Below, piece after piece: positions 26,289 to 34,829 of a DNA stretch of 64,000 nt (position 1 is the stretch's first letter; the number at the start of each line of letters is the position of its first letter). The stretch is taken from the NCBI GenBank assembly GCA_003833075.1, contig RIAY01000001.1, positions 1 to 64,000 of the forward strand, in the 5' to 3' direction. The stretch comes from Muribaculaceae bacterium Isolate-036 (Harlan). GTDB lineage: Bacteria; Bacteroidota; Bacteroidia; Bacteroidales; Muribaculaceae. The translations under genes and the position numbers were made by a program. Under the pieces are notes generated by a model that made no database searches, was not told where the DNA came from, and was given only the letters and a program-made list of their open reading frames with translations.

Positions 26289-26322
26289 CAGTATTCGCCC
26301 CGCGGTTGCGGGGGAGATACTG
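26289..26322. promoter_or_regulatory. GC-rich hairpin in the fimbrial leader
   Basis: CAGTAT (26289-26294) pairs with 26317-26322, and CCCCGC (26298-26303) with 26308-26313, loop GGTT. It lies 59 nt upstream of the fimbrillin start on the minus strand and would be part of the mRNA leader. Confidence 0.5.
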
Positions 26323-26494
26323 ATGAATAAAAAATTTGAATGTCACGCTAAAACACAGTTATTGCTGCGTGGCTAATCAAGGATGAGGTTTGTGTCGGTA
26401 ACTTTAGGATAAGCTTTTGTAAAATCGATAACGCTTAGGCTTCATAGTATCGGCTCGTTCTTCATCCGCGAAATCATATTTTGGTAAGGTGTTG

Positions 26495-26521
26495 AAAAAA
26501 AATCAGGCTGTTCAGACCTGA
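26495..26521 (-). terminator. terminator-like hairpin inside the fimbrial leader (possible attenuator)
   Basis: On the minus strand TCAGG and CCTGA arms (26521-26517 and 26507-26503), with an inner CTG/CAG pair, are followed by eight T (26502-26495). No minus-strand gene lies upstream, so it can only act on transcripts heading for the fimbrial operon. Confidence 0.5.
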
Positions 26522-26555
26522 GAGGAGAGAATTGTGTGTTTTTTTTTCAGCGCGG

Positions 26556-26563
26556 CAAAATTA
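26556..26563 (-). promoter_or_regulatory. -7 promoter element for the fimbrial operon
   Basis: The minus strand reads TAATTTTG (26563-26556), fitting TAnnTTTG. The start point would be near 26549, about 28 nt before the terminator-like hairpin. The -33 element is unclear. No gene is seen in 26323-26494 or 26564-26744. Confidence 0.4.
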
Positions 26564-26744
26564 CAACAAAAGTTTTAAAATACCCCCTCCCGATTTGTTA
26601 AAATATGTTAATTGATATCATTTTATGCCGTTAATACTTACAAATTGTTTAAAAATAAGTGTGAAAACTGCTCAAGCCTACGTCCCCAAATTCACTTTTG
26701 TTTTTAAACAAGCTCTTCCAGATTCATGTTTTGTCCAAAGTGCT

Positions 26745-26776
26745 CTTGCATAATCGGCAGGATTTTGTTAACTTTG
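26745..26776 (+). promoter_or_regulatory. promoter of the histidine kinase gene
   Basis: TTG at 26746-26748 and TAACTTTG at 26769-26776 are 20 nt apart. The start point near 26783 lies downstream of the first in-frame ATG (26726), which supports the ATG at 26858 as the true start. Confidence 0.65.
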
Positions 26777-26857
26777 ACCAAGTCCTTGGAATTATTTAAT
26801 TTTTGTCATCTACTAAACATATATTTGTATTCCATCATTATCCTAAAAATAAAAACC

Positions 26858-28663
26858 ATGATTTCCATTTGCCCGCACAAGCTTTTCATTTATGCCATCA
26901 CTGCATGCATCGCCTGCATTCCATCTTTCGGTTCACCAGCCGGGAAGAACAACGACTGGATTGATGAAATAGATTCATATGTCAATTCCAATCCCGACAG
27001 CGCTATCATTCTCTGCAATGATGCAATCCGGGAACATTACCCACTTGACGGAAGCGAAAAAGTGGCACTACTGACAATCCGGGGCAACGCAAACTTTACC
27101 CTTGGAAATTATGACACAGCAAAGGCAGATTTCCGGAAAGCGGCAGACCTTGCCTTCGATATCGCCGACACGCTGGCTTATATTAACGCCCTTTCAGATT
27201 TAGGTGTCGCATATCGCGTCAGCCAACAACAGGACTCAGCAATGGCATGCTACAATCATGCTCTCAACATGATAAAAGACGGAAGATTTCCGGATATGGA
27301 GGCAAACATACTAACATCATTAGCTATCTTGTTTGCAAATCAGGGACGCTTAAAGGAGGCTATCCCGTTTGCAGAAAAAGGATGGAAAAAAGCAAAGCTC
27401 ACAGATGATATAGAGACACAAATTTATGCCGCATCTTCACTCGGATCCGCACTTTTCCTTGCAGGCGACCACAATAGGGGGCTCGCCACTCAACGCAGCA
27501 TAATAAAAATTGCAGAGCGCAAAGGAATCCCACGGTATATACTGAAGACATACGCATCTGTCATAGCTATGCATAACCGACTTGGGAACACGGATTCTGT
27601 AAATTACTATATCAACCGAGGACGTACGCTACTTGACAAAGTGCCCGAAGCATCAATAGAATCTGTAGGATTCCTTGAACAAAGTTTTGTGGTGTTGACA
27701 AAAATGGGACGCTATAAAGAGAGCCTTGACATACAGATGAAAATACTTAACATGTTGGATTCACGTCCCTTTATGCCTCTGCACCTGCTATATCAGAGAA
27801 TCGCCCTCAACTACAAAGGACTCGGTGACATTGAGCGCATGAATGATGCATATATAAAGGCGATAGAGATAGCCGACAGCATTCACCAAAGCGACATAAA
27901 CAAACAGATGTCAGACTTCAACGCTCGTTATCACGCAGCTGAAAAAGAATTGGCGATTGCCGCACTGAGGCATGAAAAATCGCGCAGAGGCATGATAATC
28001 GCGATTCTTGCCGGGGTGATAGCCGCGACATCGTTGCTCCTGATCATATATCTGAGGTCGCGCAGACGCAAAACCGAACTTGCCAACATAAAGGCTCGTA
28101 TAGAAGGTATAGAACAAGAGCGCGGAAGGCTTGCACACGAGCTTCACGACGGGGTATGCAATGACCTGCTCGGTATTGAGCTTGCCCTTGCCGGAGGAAG
28201 AAACGACACTGCCGAAATATCAGAAATGCTCCGCACCACACGCAACGAAGTACGGTCAATCTCCCACGAACTCCTACCACCGAGCTTCAACAGGCTTTCA
28301 TTATCGCAACTAATTGCAGCATACGCATATAAAAGCGACGGGTTCGTTGAATATCTTCCTTCACAAGACCAAATTGACCTTGACATGGAACAATCCATGA
28401 ACCTATACCGTATCATTCAAGAATGGATTGCGAACATACGACACCACGGTGCTGCCCGATACGCCACAATTTCTTTGAAACAATCAGGTAATGAAACCAT
28501 ACTTGATATATGCGACAATGGCATTGCATTCAATCCGGATGAAGCAAACAGCAGCGGTCTTGGCATTGACAATATCCGTCAACGGGTAAAGGCTATCAAT
28601 GGCACAATTGATTTTACACGAAGAAACAACATAAATATCATGTCAGTGAAAATTTTTAAATAA
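26858..28663 (+). CDS. TPR-containing sensor histidine kinase (NarL/HisKA_3 type)
   Basis: 601 residues from the ATG at 26858. A signal-like N-terminus (MISICPHKLFIYAITACIAC) leads into about 300 periplasmic residues of TPR repeats (GNYDTAKADFRKAADLA, QQDSAMACYNHALNMI, GRLKEAIPFAEKGWKKA). One membrane segment follows at about 378-400. The cytoplasmic part has a dimerisation helix with the phosphorylated His430 (LAHELHDGV) and a HATPase domain (DNGIAFN, GLGIDNIRQRV). It should sense an envelope signal through its TPR domain and phosphorylate the response regulator encoded downstream. Confidence 0.9.
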   Translation: MISICPHKLFIYAITACIACIPSFGSPAGKNNDWIDEIDSYVNSNPDSAIILCNDAIREHYPLDGSEKVALLTIRGNANFTLGNYDTAKADFRKAADLAFDIADTLAYINALSDLGVAYRVSQQQDSAMACYNHALNMIKDGRFPDMEANILTSLAILFANQGRLKEAIPFAEKGWKKAKLTDDIETQIYAASSLGSALFLAGDHNRGLATQRSIIKIAERKGIPRYILKTYASVIAMHNRLGNTDSVNYYINRGRTLLDKVPEASIESVGFLEQSFVVLTKMGRYKESLDIQMKILNMLDSRPFMPLHLLYQRIALNYKGLGDIERMNDAYIKAIEIADSIHQSDINKQMSDFNARYHAAEKELAIAALRHEKSRRGMIIAILAGVIAATSLLLIIYLRSRRRKTELANIKARIEGIEQERGRLAHELHDGVCNDLLGIELALAGGRNDTAEISEMLRTTRNEVRSISHELLPPSFNRLSLSQLIAAYAYKSDGFVEYLPSQDQIDLDMEQSMNLYRIIQEWIANIRHHGAARYATISLKQSGNETILDICDNGIAFNPDEANSSGLGIDNIRQRVKAINGTIDFTRRNNINIMSVKIFK

Positions 28664-28725
28664 GTACCGCTAAAAAAACATATTACCTCACGGATTTCCG
28701 TGATTTATAATTCGCCACATTTGCC

Positions 28726-28733
28726 TAATTTTG
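28726..28733 (+). promoter_or_regulatory. -7 promoter element of the response regulator gene
   Basis: TAATTTTG lies 35 nt before the ATG at 28768. A start point near 28740 makes the in-frame GTG at 28738 unlikely as start codon. A small CACGG/CCGTG hairpin (28689-28702) precedes it. Confidence 0.45.
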
Positions 28734-28767
28734 CGGTGTGAAGCTTTTTTCACGTATTTTTACACCC

Positions 28768-29406
28768 ATGGCAAAATCTGACCTTAAAATATTGCTGGTT
28801 GACGACCATGATATCGTGCTTCGCGGAATGCGCCACCTCATCGAAGACCTCCTCGGAGACAGCTGTCATGTGGATATGGCAAAGACCGCCGCTGAAGCAC
28901 TCTGGCTGACCTCAGTTCGCAACTACGATCTCTGCCTTCTTGACGTGGAGCTTCCAGATGCCAGCGGTATCACATTACTTCACAATATACGCAGGAAATG
29001 TCACGATATAAAAATAATCGTAAATACGATTCATGAAGAACTATGGATCATAAAAGATTATTTTGATGCCGGAGTAGAAGGAATCTTGTTCAAAGATGTG
29101 CTTTCAACCGAAATTGCAACAGCTATACGTTCAGTTACCGCCGGCGACACTTACTTTTGCAAGAAAGCAAAACAATTGCGTCACCTTATAGATATTTATG
29201 AAATGCCAAGCCCCAAGGAGCTGGAGGTGCTTCGCCTGATAGCGTCCGGTAAAAAAACTGACGACATAGCCGCCCAGATGGGATTGAGTTCAAACACTAT
29301 AGAGACCCATAGACGCCACCTTCTCGCAAAACTTCATGCACGCAACTCCGCAGAACTTGTGCTAAACGCCGTGAAGCGTGGGCTTCTCCCCACTTCACGC
29401 ATATAA
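28768..29406 (+). CDS. NarL/FixJ-type response regulator
   Basis: 212 residues from the ATG at 28768. The receiver domain (4-125) has the acidic pair in ILLVDDHDIVLRGM, the phosphorylated Asp59 in CLLDVELPD and the Lys of GILFKDV. The LuxR-type helix-turn-helix (about 145-205) reads SPKELEVLRLIASGKKTDDI and SSNTIETHRRHLLAKL. It is the cognate partner of the TPR histidine kinase just upstream. Targets are unknown. The divergent fimbrial operon and the small exported proteins downstream are natural candidates (inference). Confidence 0.92.
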   Translation: MAKSDLKILLVDDHDIVLRGMRHLIEDLLGDSCHVDMAKTAAEALWLTSVRNYDLCLLDVELPDASGITLLHNIRRKCHDIKIIVNTIHEELWIIKDYFDAGVEGILFKDVLSTEIATAIRSVTAGDTYFCKKAKQLRHLIDIYEMPSPKELEVLRLIASGKKTDDIAAQMGLSSNTIETHRRHLLAKLHARNSAELVLNAVKRGLLPTSRI

Positions 29407-29484
29407 ATTATTGGTATCCAATAAATATCATATTTGTTTGCCCCATATTTTAATCAATTAATAAATTTAACAATCTATTGTATT

Positions 29485-29892
29485 ATGAACAAAATTTCTT
29501 CGATGGCATTCATGGTAATAACAGCCATGTTTATCTTTTTTCAATCCTGTGGCGACGTTGACCACTCTAATCCCCGTAGTGTTGCCGACAAGGCTATGGA
29601 ATATTATATCAGCAACGACTACGAAGGCATGTCAACACTTTGTTATCCTGAAAACACCAACCGTATAGAACGGTTTCTTGAACTTGAGGAATACGCTAAA
29701 AAGAATCCCGACATAAGACCAAAATCTACAAATAAAAAATTCAAATATACAGACGAAAAGGACCATAGCTACGAATATCGAGTAAAATATGATTATTCTT
29801 TCACAAATGTCAACGGTAAAGACGAGACATGGCACATGACTGTTATCCTGAATAACAAAGAGGGAAAATGGTATCTGGATATGGTAAAATAA
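29485..29892 (+). CDS. small lipoprotein, DUF4878-like
   Basis: 135 residues from the ATG at 29485. An in-frame ATG at 29434 would bury the signal. The signal MNKISSMAFMVITAMFIFFQSC ends in a lipobox Cys. The mature part (NPRSVADKAMEYYISNDYEG at its start, KWYLDMVK at its end) follows the pattern of DUF4878/NTF2-like lipoproteins. Function unknown, probably periplasmic. First of three small exported-protein genes after the response regulator. Confidence 0.7.
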   Translation: MNKISSMAFMVITAMFIFFQSCGDVDHSNPRSVADKAMEYYISNDYEGMSTLCYPENTNRIERFLELEEYAKKNPDIRPKSTNKKFKYTDEKDHSYEYRVKYDYSFTNVNGKDETWHMTVILNNKEGKWYLDMVK

Positions 29893-29916
29893 CCGTTATT
29901 AAACACCTCAAACAAC

Positions 29917-30747
29917 ATGAAAAAAATTATATTTCTCGTATTGGCTGCATTTATGTCATCAATAGGCATCATGGCTCGTGAAGACGAATGGAGCACTCCC
30001 ATTCCAAAGGTTGACATTGAACTGCTTCCTGCCAAGCGTCTTAATTATGGTGTGATAATTCCTTTCCGATGGCATAACGAATGCGACGACTTCGATATCC
30101 TTGTTGGAAACCGGTCTGTCGGAGACGATGCCACCTATGCGATACTTGATTCGGGAGAAAAGGTATACATGTATATAGACAATCACATGATAGAGTCTAA
30201 AAACGGGATTCCACATCTCAGTTACCTGTTTTTGCCCACTGTCCCATGGAAAGTCAACAAGATTACCACCCTGGTGATCGAAGGACGCGCACCAAATTCG
30301 CCCAAATCAACAAAAAATAATTATTACGGAGAATACGCATACAAACTGGGACCTGTCGATATTCCAAAAGTAAAACTCGGTCCGACAGGCACGTCTGCCT
30401 TCCTTCACCCCGACTTCACACTGGGCGAGATAAAGGCTGTTCCACTGGGATCCGATCTCGTATTGGAATATACATTGACCAACAATTCCTCAAAAGATAA
30501 AAAACTGTATGTAGACAGTTTTAAAGGCTTCGCATATGACGAAGACGGGAACAAATACAGTATGTCTACTGAGTCACCGGATGCGTTCCCCTCGGGAATA
30601 CCTGTAAAGGTAAGCACGACAGTACACAACGGATCCGGCATAACTAAATTCACAGGTATAGAAGTTCCATTCAGAGATCCTTCGCTTAAATGGGACACAT
30701 GTTGCTTAAGACTATGGAACTTCAAACCAGAATTGACAACTAATTGA
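29917..30747 (+). CDS. exported protein of unknown function
   Basis: 276 residues. A signal peptide (MKKIIFLVLAAFMSSIGIMA) is followed by a beta-rich body. The first half includes IIPFRWHNECDDFDILVGN, and the second half (about 165-270) resembles an immunoglobulin-like domain with VLEYTLTNNSSKDKKLYV and VKVSTTVHNGSG. I do not recognise the family. It lies 24 bases after the DUF4878-like gene and 30 before the SH3 gene, so the three probably form one transcription unit. Confidence 0.6.
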   Translation: MKKIIFLVLAAFMSSIGIMAREDEWSTPIPKVDIELLPAKRLNYGVIIPFRWHNECDDFDILVGNRSVGDDATYAILDSGEKVYMYIDNHMIESKNGIPHLSYLFLPTVPWKVNKITTLVIEGRAPNSPKSTKNNYYGEYAYKLGPVDIPKVKLGPTGTSAFLHPDFTLGEIKAVPLGSDLVLEYTLTNNSSKDKKLYVDSFKGFAYDEDGNKYSMSTESPDAFPSGIPVKVSTTVHNGSGITKFTGIEVPFRDPSLKWDTCCLRLWNFKPELTTN

Positions 30748-30777
30748 CAAACAACATAATAAAATAATAGAATTAAT

Positions 30778-31380
30778 ATGAAACATTCCGTTTTACTGAC
30801 CTTGGCAATCATTATCTCCACCCTGTGCAGTAATGCCCAAAGCCTGTATGTAAGCTCCATGAAAGGAAACGTCAACCTGCGGACCGCACCGTCCACAACA
30901 TCGGCAAAAGCGGGCACACTGAAAAGCACGGACCTACTCCCATGCATCGAAGAACTTGACGATTGGTACAAAGTATCATACAACGGCAAGGAGGCATATG
31001 TATCAAAATCTGTAACAACTACATGCGATGCCATAATACCGGAGAGTATGTATAATAAAGACATCCAATCGAATGGCGCTTTGGACAAGATCCGTTTCCA
31101 GGGATCCATATATATAGAACCGGTAGGCAAGACACACGCGTTGATCACGGTAACCTGGATGAGAGTCAACCTCCCGGCGGAGACACAATACTATCTGGCA
31201 GACGTAAAAGACGGCAAAATAGTAGCCACATATAGCGGCGTGTCGTATGTTGACCCATCTACTCCGGTTTCCGACATAAAGGAGCAACTTTCTCAACTTG
31301 ACACTCCCATTCCTGTAGGTTTCGGGGAGTTTAACAGCACCATCTACTTCGATGGTGCGGAATATTCAGAGTTTGAATAA
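30778..31380 (+). CDS. exported SH3-domain protein
   Basis: 200 residues. A signal peptide (MKHSVLLTLAIIISTLCSNAQ) precedes a bacterial SH3 domain at about 24-80 (VNLRTAPSTTSAKAGTLKST, WYKVSYNGKEAYVSKS). The rest is a beta-rich region of unknown type. Bacterial SH3 domains often bind peptidoglycan or mediate envelope interactions. It ends the group begun at 29485 and is followed by a shared terminator with carB. Confidence 0.75.
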   Translation: MKHSVLLTLAIIISTLCSNAQSLYVSSMKGNVNLRTAPSTTSAKAGTLKSTDLLPCIEELDDWYKVSYNGKEAYVSKSVTTTCDAIIPESMYNKDIQSNGALDKIRFQGSIYIEPVGKTHALITVTWMRVNLPAETQYYLADVKDGKIVATYSGVSYVDPSTPVSDIKEQLSQLDTPIPVGFGEFNSTIYFDGAEYSEFE

Positions 31381-31426
31381 GAAGTTGTTTAAAAAATAAA
31401 ACTGACTTAGCCATCCTAATTCTTGT

Positions 31427-31467
31427 AAAAGATAAGCCTGCGGATTATTTCCGCAGGCTTATCTTTT
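31427..31467. terminator. bidirectional terminator between the SH3 gene and carB
   Basis: A 17-bp perfect stem (31427-31443 with 31451-31467), loop ATTATTT, begins with AAAA and ends with TTTT. It serves both convergent genes. Confidence 0.92.
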
Positions 31468-31499
31468 ATCTAAATCCTCAAGTCAAATGTCATTCCGGA

Positions 31500-34400
31500 T
31501 CAATACTCATCCCAGCTCTTGATACGGATGTCTGCGAGAGGTATCTCGCAGAAGGCGCGGATAAAGGCTGAGGCGAGACGCGCGTTGGTCAGCAGTGGTA
31601 TGTTCAGGTCGATCGCGGCGCGACGTACCTTGTAGCCGTTGCTGAGCTCCTTGGGCGTAAGGTTCTTCGGTATGTTGACAACAAGATCTATCTCTTTGTT
31701 GTGAAGCATTTCAAGAGCCTGTGGCTGCTTGTCGTCACCCGGAAGATGCACACGTATCGCCGGCACCCCGTTGTCAGCGAGGAAACGCTGTGTGCCGTCT
31801 GTTGCATATATCACATATCCTTTGCGGTGAAGCATGCGTGCAGGTTCGAGAAGGTCGACTTTCGAACGTGCCGTGCCGCCGCTGATGAGCACTGTCTTCT
31901 TAGGCACGCTGTAGCCTACCGAAAGCATGGCTTTCAGAATTGCCTCGGAAGTGTCGTCGCCTATGCATCCGACCTCACCCGTAGACGACATGTCTACACC
32001 GAGCACAGGGTCTGCGCCTTGCAGACGTGAGAATGAGAACTGAGATGCCTTGATGCCGACATAGTCGAGATCAAAGGCGGATTTGGAGGGTTTATCCACG
32101 TTGAGACCGAGCATAACGCGTGTGGCTGCATCGATGAAGTTCTGCTTGGAGACTTTGGATACGAACGGGAAGCTTCGCGATGCGCGGAGGTTGCATTCGA
32201 TAACCTTGATGTCGTTGTCTTTGGCGAGGAACTGGATATTGAACGGTCCCGATATGTGAAGAGCCTTGGCTATGCGGCCGGAAATCTTCTTGATGCGGCG
32301 CATGGTCTCCACGTATAGCTTCTGCGGAGGGAACTGGATGGTGGCATCGCCGGAGTGTACGCCGGCGAACTCGATGTGTTCGGAGATGGCGTAAAGCTTT
32401 ATGTCGCCGTTCTGCGCCACGGCATCCATCTCTATCTCTTTTGCTCCCTGTATGAACTCCGTAACCACTACGGGATGCTGTTTGGAGACGTTGGCGGCAA
32501 GCTTGAGGAAACGCTGCAACTCGTCTTCGTTGGAGCAGACGTTCATGGCGGCTCCGGAAAGCACATATGAGGGGCGCACAAGCACCGGGAATCCTACTTC
32601 CTCCACAAACATGTCGATGTCTTCCATCGATGTCAGCTCGCGCCAGCGCGGCTGGTCAACCCCTATTGAGTCGCAAAGTGAGGAGAATTTGTTGCGGTCT
32701 TCGGCATTGTCGATGTCTTTTGCCTGGGTGCCGAGTATGTTTACCTTTGCCTCGTCAAGCCGCATGGCGAGGTTGTTTGGAATCTGACCGCCGGTGGAGA
32801 GTATGACTCCGTGAGGAACCTCAAGCTCGAGGATGTCCATGACACGCTCATATGTGAGTTCATCGAAATAGAGTCGCTCACACATGTCGTAGTCTGTTGA
32901 TACGGTTTCCGGGTTGTAGTTTATCATGACGGGGCGATAACCGGCTTCCGCAACTGTCATCAGCGCGTTGACTCCGCACCAGTCGAACTCCACGGAGCTT
33001 CCTATGCGGTATGCTCCGGAACCGAGCACCACCACGGAGCGCTTGTCGCCGAGATAGTTCACATCGTTCTGGCTGCCGTTGTATGTGAGATAGAGGTAGT
33101 TGGTCTGTGCCGGATATTCGGCGGCGAGAGTGTCTATCTGCTTCACGACCGGTCTGATGCCTCTGTTCAGGCGGTTTTCACGCACCATGTTGGAGAGTTC
33201 GGCGCTTCGGCGGTTCATCTCCTCGCCCCACAGCGCGCGACCTATCTGGAAATCGCTGAATCCCTGGCTCTTCGCACGTTTCATGAGCTCGTCGGAGATC
33301 TCTTCGAGTGAAGACAGCGATTCAAGTTCGCGACAGGTATCGAATACTGTATGAAGTTTCTGAAGGAACCAACGGTCTATTTTTGTGAGTTCGTGGATAC
33401 GGTCAACTGTATATCCTCTGCGGAAAGCTTCCTCGATGACGAATATACGTTTGTCTGTAGGCTCGCTTAGAGACTTGTCGAGATCCTGTATCCTGATTGG
33501 TTTGTTTTCCACAAATCCGTGCATCCCCTGCCCGATCATGCGGAGACCTTTCTGGATAACCTCCTCGAATGTGCGTCCGATTGCCATCACCTCGCCCACA
33601 GATTTCATGGAACTGCCGATTTCGCGGCGCACGCCGTGGAATTTGCCGAGGTCCCAGCGGGGAATCTTGCAGACGATATAGTCGAGAGCCGGCTCGAAGA
33701 AAGCGGATGTGGAGCGCGTCACAGAATTCTTAAGGTCAAACAGACCGTAACCGAGACCTAACTTGGCGGCAACGAACGCGAGCGGATATCCGGTAGCTTT
33801 TGATGCAAGAGCCGAAGAGCGCGACAGGCGGGCGTTGACCTCGATGACGCGATAATCCATCGATTCGGGGTCGAAAGCGTATTGCACGTTACATTCGCCC
33901 ACGATGCCGATATGGCGGATGATCTTTATAGCGAGCTTGCGCAGCATGTGATAGTCTTCGTTGGAGAGAGTCTGCGAAGGAGCGACCACGATACTCTCGC
34001 CGGTATGGATGCCGAGCGGGTCGAAGTTTTCCATATTGCAGACTGTGATGCAGTTGTCGAAGCGGTCGCGCACAACTTCATATTCCACTTCCTTCCACCC
34101 TTTAAGACTTTTCTCAACGAGCACCTGAGGCGAGAAAGAGAGAGCCTGCTCCACAAGCGAGATGAGTTCATCGCGGTTGTCGCAGAAGCCGCTGCCAAGA
34201 CCTCCCAGGGCGTACGCGGCGCGTATGATTACCGGATAGCCGAGTCTGTCGGCAGCCGCGAGAGCGTCTTCTACTGATTCCACAGCCTCGCTCTTGATAG
34301 TCTTTACATCTATCTCGTCGAGCTTCTTCACGAAAAGTTCCCGGTCTTCGGTATCCATGATGGCGCGTACGGGAGTTCCGAGCACCTTAACGTCATATTT

Positions 34401-34715
34401 CTCAAGCACGCCGGATTCATAGAGCTTCACGCCGCAGTTGAGCGCGGTCTGTCCGCCGAATGCAAGGAAAATGCCGTCCGGGCGTTCCTTCTCTATCACT
34501 TTCTCCACAAAATATGGAGTGACGGGAAGGAAATATATTTTGTCGGCAAAGCCTTCCGAGGTCTGCACTGTGGCGATGTTGGGGTTTATCAACACCGTTT
34601 CGATGTTTTCCTCTTTCATGGCTTTCAGCGCCTGTGATCCACTATAGTCAAATTCTCCGGCTTCTCCGATCTTGAGTGCTCCGGAACCGAGAAACAATAC
34701 TTTCTTGATAGCCAT
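31500..34715 (-). CDS. carB: carbamoyl-phosphate synthase, large subunit
   Basis: 1071 residues, standard length. Two ATP-grasp halves are visible (first with IRAAYALGGLGSGFC, second with VRPSYVLSGAAMNVC). Start KVLFLGSGALKIGEAGEFDY and the duplicate VVVLGSGAYRIGSSVEFDW mark the two pre-ATP-grasp domains. A methylglyoxal-synthase-like allosteric domain forms the C-terminus (about 935-1071). It makes carbamoyl phosphate for pyrimidine and arginine synthesis with CarA. The carA gene lies upstream with a terminator-like hairpin in the 114-nt gap, so expression of the two may differ. Confidence 0.97.
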   Translation of the reverse strand: MAIKKVLFLGSGALKIGEAGEFDYSGSQALKAMKEENIETVLINPNIATVQTSEGFADKIYFLPVTPYFVEKVIEKERPDGIFLAFGGQTALNCGVKLYESGVLEKYDVKVLGTPVRAIMDTEDRELFVKKLDEIDVKTIKSEAVESVEDALAAADRLGYPVIIRAAYALGGLGSGFCDNRDELISLVEQALSFSPQVLVEKSLKGWKEVEYEVVRDRFDNCITVCNMENFDPLGIHTGESIVVAPSQTLSNEDYHMLRKLAIKIIRHIGIVGECNVQYAFDPESMDYRVIEVNARLSRSSALASKATGYPLAFVAAKLGLGYGLFDLKNSVTRSTSAFFEPALDYIVCKIPRWDLGKFHGVRREIGSSMKSVGEVMAIGRTFEEVIQKGLRMIGQGMHGFVENKPIRIQDLDKSLSEPTDKRIFVIEEAFRRGYTVDRIHELTKIDRWFLQKLHTVFDTCRELESLSSLEEISDELMKRAKSQGFSDFQIGRALWGEEMNRRSAELSNMVRENRLNRGIRPVVKQIDTLAAEYPAQTNYLYLTYNGSQNDVNYLGDKRSVVVLGSGAYRIGSSVEFDWCGVNALMTVAEAGYRPVMINYNPETVSTDYDMCERLYFDELTYERVMDILELEVPHGVILSTGGQIPNNLAMRLDEAKVNILGTQAKDIDNAEDRNKFSSLCDSIGVDQPRWRELTSMEDIDMFVEEVGFPVLVRPSYVLSGAAMNVCSNEDELQRFLKLAANVSKQHPVVVTEFIQGAKEIEMDAVAQNGDIKLYAISEHIEFAGVHSGDATIQFPPQKLYVETMRRIKKISGRIAKALHISGPFNIQFLAKDNDIKVIECNLRASRSFPFVSKVSKQNFIDAATRVMLGLNVDKPSKSAFDLDYVGIKASQFSFSRLQGADPVLGVDMSSTGEVGCIGDDTSEAILKAMLSVGYSVPKKTVLISGGTARSKVDLLEPARMLHRKGYVIYATDGTQRFLADNGVPAIRVHLPGDDKQPQALEMLHNKEIDLVVNIPKNLTPKELSNGYKVRRAAIDLNIPLLTNARLASAFIRAFCEIPLADIRIKSWDEY

Positions 34716-34790
34716 TTTTTATTATTGTAGAGTGAAGAATTTCAAAGAGAGAGTTGTGAGGGGAGCGGATAAATATGCCGTTATATTACA

Positions 34791-34822
34791 AAAAAAGTTG
34801 CGGGCACCAAGACCCTCAACTC
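34791..34822 (-). terminator. terminator-like hairpin between carA and carB
   Basis: On the minus strand AGTTG plus GGG (34822-34814) pairs with CCC plus CAACT (34805-34797), followed by a run of T (34797-34791). It lies 8 nt after the carA stop and 75 nt before the carB start. Confidence 0.6.
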
Positions 34823-34829
34823 TTTTATA

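Noticed and set aside
26289..26563. Invertible fimbrial promoter (phase variation)
   Set aside because: No pair of longer inverted repeats flanks the promoter; only local hairpins are seen.
26726..26857. Upstream start for the histidine kinase
   Set aside because: It precedes the predicted transcription start and would place the signal-like segment internally.
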